In this document: one piece after another, positions 59,393 through 62,858 of the stretch
How positions within the stretch are numbered: the first letter of the stretch is position 1
How the letters are laid out: every line of letters starts with the position of its first letter
Virus record (IMG/VR): IMGVR_UViG_3300031974_002723
Coordinates: 1 to 62,858 of that record
Source of the DNA: a virus
DNA: 62,858 nt
Direction: 5' to 3' (one strand)
Notes under the pieces: generated by a model
Databases searched by the model: none
Told to the model about the DNA's origin: nothing
What the model saw: only the letters and a program-made list of their open reading frames with translations
Made by a program: the position numbers and the translations under genes

Positions 59393-59931
59393 CGAACAAA
59401 CTTCTTGAGACCAGCTTTCTGCTTGTCGGACAACTCGTCACCGTACTTACCGATGATGCTGTCGTATGCCTTCTGCTTGTCAGTTTGACCCTTGATGTAG
59501 TTCACGGCCTTGTCCATGATCGAGGTCTCGGACTTGGGCTCACGCTTCGGGGCGGAATTGGCGGGTGCTGAGTCCTGCTGAGCAATCGCATCTTGGACCT
59601 CATTCGCAGAAGCGATAGACACGTCAATACCGATACCAAGCATAGCCAGAGCACGCCCTACTGCAGAGGTTTCGCAGTTCTCGACGTAGCTCGTCTTGTT
59701 GATGTTGCTTGCGGTCTTCACCTCGTGGGCGTGTCCCACTGCAACAATGCTACCCTGGGGGTCGGTGATGGAAGCGCGGCAAAGGCACTCGGCATCGGTG
59801 AGCATGGGAAACTCAGTATGGATGCCCCAGTTCTTGTACTGCTCTTCTTGACGAAAAAACTTGATACGCTCGTTAACTTCAACGTACTGCTTGCCACGGA
59901 TGTTCGTGGTCTTGAACTTGTAATTACTCAT
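59389..59931 (-). CDS. ERF/Rad52-superfamily annealing protein candidate, 180 aa
   Basis: Starts MSNYKFKTTNIRGKQYVEVN. The core reads NKTSYVENCETSAVGRALAM then LGIGIDVSIASANEV, a pattern I associate with ERF-like single-strand annealing proteins of phages. The C-terminal third is Pro/Ala/Lys-rich and helical (DKQKAYDSIIGKYGDELSDK). It should anneal strands made by the exonuclease that follows. The start overlaps the 66-residue gene by 4 nt. Confidence 0.68.
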   Translation of the reverse strand: MSNYKFKTTNIRGKQYVEVNERIKFFRQEEQYKNWGIHTEFPMLTDAECLCRASITDPQGSIVAVGHAHEVKTASNINKTSYVENCETSAVGRALAMLGIGIDVSIASANEVQDAIAQQDSAPANSAPKREPKSETSIMDKAVNYIKGQTDKQKAYDSIIGKYGDELSDKQKAGLKKFVR

Positions 59932-60128
59932 TTCAATTCTGATTTCATTTGATTAGCCATCTCCTTTGCTCCAAGAGCGTCTTTGGGGGCGTATTTCGGA
60001 TTGTACCATACGTACTCTCCATCTTCGTTAATGGTGTACTTTATCTTTCCTTCCAACACCCAGGCCTTCAGCCTTTCTTCAATGTCGGCCTCAGTGATGT
60101 CTCCGAATGGATTCTTAAATAAACTCAT
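59928..60128 (-). CDS. Hypothetical protein, 66 aa
   Basis: Starts MSLFKNPFGDITEADIEERL. A short helix then a beta-like region (KYTINEDGEYVWYN) and a Lys-rich end. Overlaps both neighbours by 4 nt. Unrecognised; position suggests a recombination or replication accessory. Confidence 0.68.
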   Translation of the reverse strand: MSLFKNPFGDITEADIEERLKAWVLEGKIKYTINEDGEYVWYNPKYAPKDALGAKEMANQMKSELK

Positions 60129-60547
60129 TTGTCTTCAGTTTGCGGGATTGGGATTGAGTCGAGTTCGTTGCGGAGGATAGCACACTCCTGTTCTAAAATG
60201 TAGATTTGATTCGTGAGGTTAGCGAGGCGGTCTGCCTTGCTGGTCGCAGAAAGTCGATTGTCTACAATGAGCTTCGCTTTCTCATACAGGTCTTCATATC
60301 CTTTCCAGAATTGAAGGTTGTCAGCATGGTTGATGGTCATGTGCGCTACGGTCGATCGATCTCGTCCGAGCACCTCTGCAACCTCTTGCTGATTGTCTGC
60401 CCAGTGGGACAGGGCTACGCCGATGGCGTTGCGTGCTTTGACTTGGTCGGCACGCCGACTGTTGTCTGGGATAACGCCGATGGCGGCGTAATAGGTCTCT
60501 ACTGCTGAGAGCATTAGCAACCTACGATTGTGTGGATTGAATTTCAT
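60125..60547 (-). CDS. Protein with DnaA domain IV-like DNA-binding motif, 140 aa
   Basis: Residues about 37-85 read VKARNAIGVALSHWADNQQE, VAEVLGRDRSTVAHM and NHADNLQFWKGYEDLY. This resembles the DnaA domain IV signature (GGRDHSTVxHA within a helical HTH), including a preceding R and following helix. No AAA+ domain is present, so it could mark an origin and recruit host proteins, or compete with host DnaA. The last 40 residues are a coiled coil (LTNQIYILEQECAILRNEL). A structured spacer lies upstream. Confidence 0.65.
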   Translation of the reverse strand: MKFNPHNRRLLMLSAVETYYAAIGVIPDNSRRADQVKARNAIGVALSHWADNQQEVAEVLGRDRSTVAHMTINHADNLQFWKGYEDLYEKAKLIVDNRLSATSKADRLANLTNQIYILEQECAILRNELDSIPIPQTEDK

Positions 60548-60592
60548 TTGGGATGTGAATTTAGTGTGTTCATGTCAAATCCGCAAGGAAAA

Positions 60593-60660
60593 GGCGGACT
60601 TTGTTTCTTCGGGCTACTCACGGCCTGTCACGGGCTCTCCCCGCGCACCATGCGTCCGCC
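60593..60660 (-). other. Inverted-repeat-bounded structured spacer upstream of the DnaA-like gene
   Basis: GGCGGAC (60593-60599) and GTCCGCC (60654-60660) can pair and enclose two smaller hairpins (CGGG-CTCTC-CCCG at 60631-60643 and a weak 3-bp GGC/GCC at 60612-60625). It lies between the 113-residue gene and the DnaA-like gene, GC-richer than the surroundings. It could be an RNA leader element, an origin element or an attenuator. Confidence 0.5.
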
Positions 60661-60665
60661 CTGGG

Positions 60666-61007
60666 TCAGCGTTCTGACTCCATCTCCTTGGTGATTGCTT
60701 CGTGGATAGCTACATACTTGATCATGGATACCATGACGCTTTCGAGCTTGTCACGAAGGTTGTGCATTTCGATTTTGACACCACTGTCGTATCCAAAGAT
60801 ATCGCAACGCTCATCGATGAACTTCCCAGCAATGCTGTTGTTGTGTTCAATGAACTGACTCAAGTGAGCGGCAATGGGCAGGGATGCCCACAGCGTCACG
60901 TCGTCTTCGAGGATGTCCTCGCAAGCGAAGACCTTGGCTACAACGTCCTCCTTGGTGTTGTCCGATGTCATCTCTGCAACAATGCGGATGGCTCGCTCAT
61001 TCGTCAT
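60666..61007 (-). CDS. Early hypothetical protein, 113 aa
   Basis: Starts MTNERAIRIVAEMTSDNTKE. A helical protein with an acidic patch (ACEDILEDDVT) and a C-terminal helix (KLESVMVSMIKYVAIHEAIT). Unrecognised. Its ATG overlaps the end of the 49-residue gene by 11 nt. Confidence 0.7.
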   Translation of the reverse strand: MTNERAIRIVAEMTSDNTKEDVVAKVFACEDILEDDVTLWASLPIAAHLSQFIEHNNSIAGKFIDERCDIFGYDSGVKIEMHNLRDKLESVMVSMIKYVAIHEAITKEMESER

Positions 61008-61146
61008 GGGGGCGGTGGTGGATTAGGACGGGGTCACCTGCACCGCGCTTGTCGGCCAGTTCCCAGTCGGGGGTTACACAAATTTCTCCAGTGCCGAGCT
61101 TGTATGCCCAGATGCACTCGTCTTGGGGGTCAATCACTATCATCAT
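60997..61146 (-). CDS. Early small protein, 49 aa
   Basis: Reads MMIVIDPQDECIWAYKLGTG and ends HHRPHDE. A beta-like start (IVIDPQDECIWAYKL) and aromatic content suggest a folded mini-domain. Its start overlaps the previous stop (ATGATG). Function unknown. Confidence 0.6.
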   Translation of the reverse strand: MMIVIDPQDECIWAYKLGTGEICVTPDWELADKRGAGDPVLIHHRPHDE

Positions 61147-61289
61147 CCGATTGTTTTTCCGTAAATCTTTTCTTTGAGGTCGTCTACATACCCGCCCAGG
61201 ACCACTGCCTTTGAGTAGTCGTGCCTACGCAGTTCGTTGAGGCACTTGTCCATGAGCGAGAAGATTTCAAATTCATGTCTCTGCTTCAT
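61143..61289 (-). CDS. Early small protein, 48 aa
   Basis: Reads MKQRHEFEIFSLMDKCLNEL and ends YGKTIG. Two short helices with a Gly-Gly turn. Overlaps the neighbours by 4-17 nt on each side. Unrecognised. Confidence 0.6.
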   Translation of the reverse strand: MKQRHEFEIFSLMDKCLNELRRHDYSKAVVLGGYVDDLKEKIYGKTIG

Positions 61290-61437
61290 CTTGCATCTTG
61301 AGTTTAAGTTTCGCTTCGTAGCTGTTGACCATGGCTTCCAGCATGATGACGTACCTGCGGTCGCCAGTCTCTTCGAGACGATCCGTCAGGTGCTCAATCA
61401 TGGCAAGCATGTCGTTCATGTACTCGTCTGTTATCAC
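61273..61437 (-). CDS. Early small helical protein, 54 aa
   Basis: Starts at a GTG that overlaps the previous stop (GTGA); an ATG at 61419 is the alternative (48 aa). The sequence is nearly all helix with a heptad-like pattern (MNDMLAMIEHLTDRLEETGD), probably a coiled-coil oligomer. Unknown role. Confidence 0.55.
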   Translation of the reverse strand: MITDEYMNDMLAMIEHLTDRLEETGDRRYVIMLEAMVNSYEAKLKLKMQDEAET

Positions 61438-62081
61438 GCTTCAATGCTTTCGATGGTGAATGCACCCCACAGGAATGTGCGGCGAGTGGTCCTGACCTTG
61501 GTCGTCGTGACCTTAGCCTCTGGGGTATTTACTTTGACCCAAGTCTTACCATCCCACTGGTAGTCAGCCTTAAGGTGCTTCAGCCATCGCCTGTTCATGG
61601 CGACCTTTGTTCGCCCAGGGAGTAAGTCATTTTGATTCAGGTTAACCCACAGAATAGAGCCGTCCCACCTCGTGTTGTTCATAACGAAATCAACGAGGTT
61701 AGCGTCTTCTTCTGCGGTCCACCCCGTCTTCGATTCAGTGGACGAAATCCCATTGACTCGTTTGTACCTGTCGATTGCAGTCCGAACAGACTGGTGCGAG
61801 ATTCCAAAATCTTTCCCAATCTGCCGAGTGGTGCATCCATTCGTGTGCGCCTCGTAGATTGCTTTGTAATCAATCTTGTGAGAAATCATGCGGGCTGACC
61901 CAATGGTCTTGATGTTCCAGTCTCGCTCCAGCTTGCGCCTGTGTGACCTAATATCCCTGCCCCCGATCAACTCTTTCTTCTTCACCTTGTAGGCAAGGAA
62001 GTTCCCTTCTTCGTCAGAGTACTTGTCGTACAACTCAACAAGTTGTTCTTCTTCTTCTGTGGTCCAGTATTTACGTCTCAT
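61434..62081 (-). CDS. Myb/SANT-like and HTH DNA-binding protein, 215 aa
   Basis: Probable early transcription regulator. Residues 5-30 (YWTTEEEEQLVELYDKYSDE) and about 122-150 (GWTAEEDANLVDFVMNNTRW) each look like a Myb/SANT helix set with the first conserved Trp. Between them lies a helix-turn-helix (TTRQIGKDFGISHQSVRTAI, about 83-102). Two SANT-like arms around an HTH are unusual in phages. It heads the junction group of small genes and may control the early or late switch. Confidence 0.7.
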   Translation of the reverse strand: MRRKYWTTEEEEQLVELYDKYSDEEGNFLAYKVKKKELIGGRDIRSHRRKLERDWNIKTIGSARMISHKIDYKAIYEAHTNGCTTRQIGKDFGISHQSVRTAIDRYKRVNGISSTESKTGWTAEEDANLVDFVMNNTRWDGSILWVNLNQNDLLPGRTKVAMNRRWLKHLKADYQWDGKTWVKVNTPEAKVTTTKVRTTRRTFLWGAFTIESIEA

Positions 62082-62091
62082 GTCTTTGTGT

Positions 62092-62424
62092 TTATCGATT
62101 GTCTTGCGCGGCGTGGATTCTGTTGATGTAGGAGTCGCGCTCTCTCCTGAGTTGTTCGTTTACTGCTGTAAGAGACTTGACCTCTTCTTTCCACTCGTCG
62201 ATAGCGGCGAGGGCCTCGACGTAGCGGGCATGCAGGGAGTTGCATGAGGAGGTGATGGCGGCCATCTCGTCACCCACGCTGTCGAGGAAGACGGCGATGT
62301 ATTCGAGGTCGTTAGCCACGTCAAAATCCGTGAGCGACTCAATGACCTTGGTGATGCGCTTCTGTGCGCCTTCGATAGTTGTTTCCATAACGTAGATGTT
62401 TTTGTTTTCGTGTCCTTCAATCAT
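62092..62424 (-). CDS. Early coiled-coil protein, 110 aa
   Basis: I start at the ATG at 62424 (MIEGHENKNIYVMETTIEGA), which overlaps the stop of the 35-residue gene (ATGA). The longer reading to 62499 covers that gene. The protein is mainly a coiled coil (EWKEEVKSLTAVNEQLRRER). Unrecognised. Confidence 0.65.
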   Translation of the reverse strand: MIEGHENKNIYVMETTIEGAQKRITKVIESLTDFDVANDLEYIAVFLDSVGDEMAAITSSCNSLHARYVEALAAIDEWKEEVKSLTAVNEQLRRERDSYINRIHAAQDNR

Positions 62425-62528
62425 GTCATTACGTCTGAGAGGATGTGTACAAAGCTTGCGGCCCCCAACACGATTGCCGTGTAGATGAGCAGTTGCCAAA
62501 AGGTGGCGGATTTAAATACGTCTTTCAT
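62421..62528 (-). CDS. Early tiny membrane protein, 35 aa
   Basis: Reads MKDVFKSATFWQLLIYTAIV, LGAASFVHILSDVMT: one membrane helix with a basic N-terminus. Both ends overlap the neighbours as ATGA, the best evidence that it is real. Confidence 0.62.
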   Translation of the reverse strand: MKDVFKSATFWQLLIYTAIVLGAASFVHILSDVMT

Positions 62529-62773
62529 TGGTTCTTGTATCGTTGGATGAGTTCTTTCTTCGGGTCTCCGTAGAGTTCGTCGTACAACTCCATTTCGTTG
62601 AAGCTGTCTCCGTCACGCAGGTGATTAGCGAGTTCGTCCAGCCAGTCACGCTCGTACTCCAATACCCACTTGTCGAACCGAAGGTCGAGGATGAGATAGG
62701 CGATTTCCGCAGGGGTCTTGCGTGAGATTTCATGCATCACTTTGTCGATGCGTTCTTGCTTAAATGTGCTCAT
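62525..62773 (-). CDS. Early hypothetical protein, 82 aa
   Basis: Starts MSTFKQERIDKVMHEISRKT and is helical with mixed charge (WVLEYERDWLDELANHLRDG). It has the CA-rich leader ACACTCACAGACATG. It lies between the tRNA-Arg at the contig junction and the 35-residue gene. Unrecognised. Confidence 0.72.
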   Translation of the reverse strand: MSTFKQERIDKVMHEISRKTPAEIAYLILDLRFDKWVLEYERDWLDELANHLRDGDSFNEMELYDELYGDPKKELIQRYKNQ

Positions 62774-62777
62774 GTCT

Positions 62778-62858
62778 GTGAGTGTTTAAATGTTTGTACC
62801 CCCAAGAGGAATCGAACCTCTATCTGCGGTTTAGGAAACCGATGCTCTATCCGTTGAG
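62778..62858. repeat. Terminal direct repeat, right copy
   Basis: Identical to bases 1-81; assembly overlap of a circular map. Confidence 0.95.
62797..62858 (-). tRNA. tRNA-Arg(CCT), partial copy cut by the contig end
   Basis: The first 62 forward bases of the tRNA described at 20-91, repeated at the right end. It is the same gene, not a second one. Confidence 0.93.

Noticed and set aside
60593-60660. Hammerhead or HDV-like ribozyme
   Set aside because: The CUGANGA and GAAA core positions of a hammerhead do not line up, and the outer stem encloses hairpins, unlike the nested pseudoknot of HDV.
1-62858. CRISPR array, integrase, transposase or attachment site
   Set aside because: No regularly spaced repeats and no recognisable recombinase were seen, so a lytic lifestyle is more likely.

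Overview
The window is the essentially complete genome of a tailed, probably podovirus-type phage of a Bacteroidota host. The first 81 bases (1-81) recur exactly as the last 81 (62778-62858), so this is a circular map of about 62,777 bp opened inside a tRNA gene. Four things point to a Bacteroidota host: promoters of the TTTG / TAnnTTTG type; almost no Shine-Dalgarno sites; small-protein families common in Bacteroidota phages; and a secreted protein ending in a type IX secretion (T9SS) type B sorting domain. The terminase, portal, major capsid and large tail protein read like those of crAss-like phages as I remember them. The genome is much smaller than the usual ~100 kb of that group, and I find no DNA polymerase or RNA polymerase gene and no integrase.

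The genome has two blocks. From the spacer at 5262-6048, one block runs leftward on the minus strand, through the contig junction, to 52561. Its left half (173-5261) and junction (60666-62773) hold many small, mostly unrecognised early genes. The right part (52561-60547) holds DNA metabolism: a B12-dependent ribonucleotide reductase, two PD-(D/E)XK nucleases (one like T7 endonuclease I), a VirE_N/DnaB-type helicase fusion, a DUF3310 protein, an SSB-like protein, a RecE-like exonuclease with an annealing-protein partner, and a protein with a DnaA domain IV-like DNA-binding motif.

The second block, 6049-52454 on the plus strand, is the late region: a lytic transglycosylase, an M15 endolysin, a tandem GroES-like protein, the T9SS-type secreted protein, tRNA-Ile(UAU), tRNA-Arg(UCU), terminase, portal, tail fibres and lectin-like proteins, a scaffold candidate, major capsid, connector and tail proteins, a 3222-residue polyvalent/ejection protein, a holin and further membrane proteins. 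One minus-strand winged-helix gene (8784-9200) interrupts it. The blocks converge on a hairpin at 52459-52482.

The two blocks appear to be expressed differently. Four early minus-strand promoters carry both a -33 TTTG and a -7 TAnCTTTG-like box with 20-22 bp spacing, and left-arm genes are joined by CA-rich leaders ending in ACATG. Late promoters are mostly an isolated TATATTTG, and in five of nine cases the ATG begins exactly 4 nt after the box, which suggests leaderless late mRNAs. Arginine codons also differ: sampled early genes use mainly CGN and late genes mainly AGG/AGA, matching the encoded tRNA-Arg(CCU) and tRNA-Arg(UCU).
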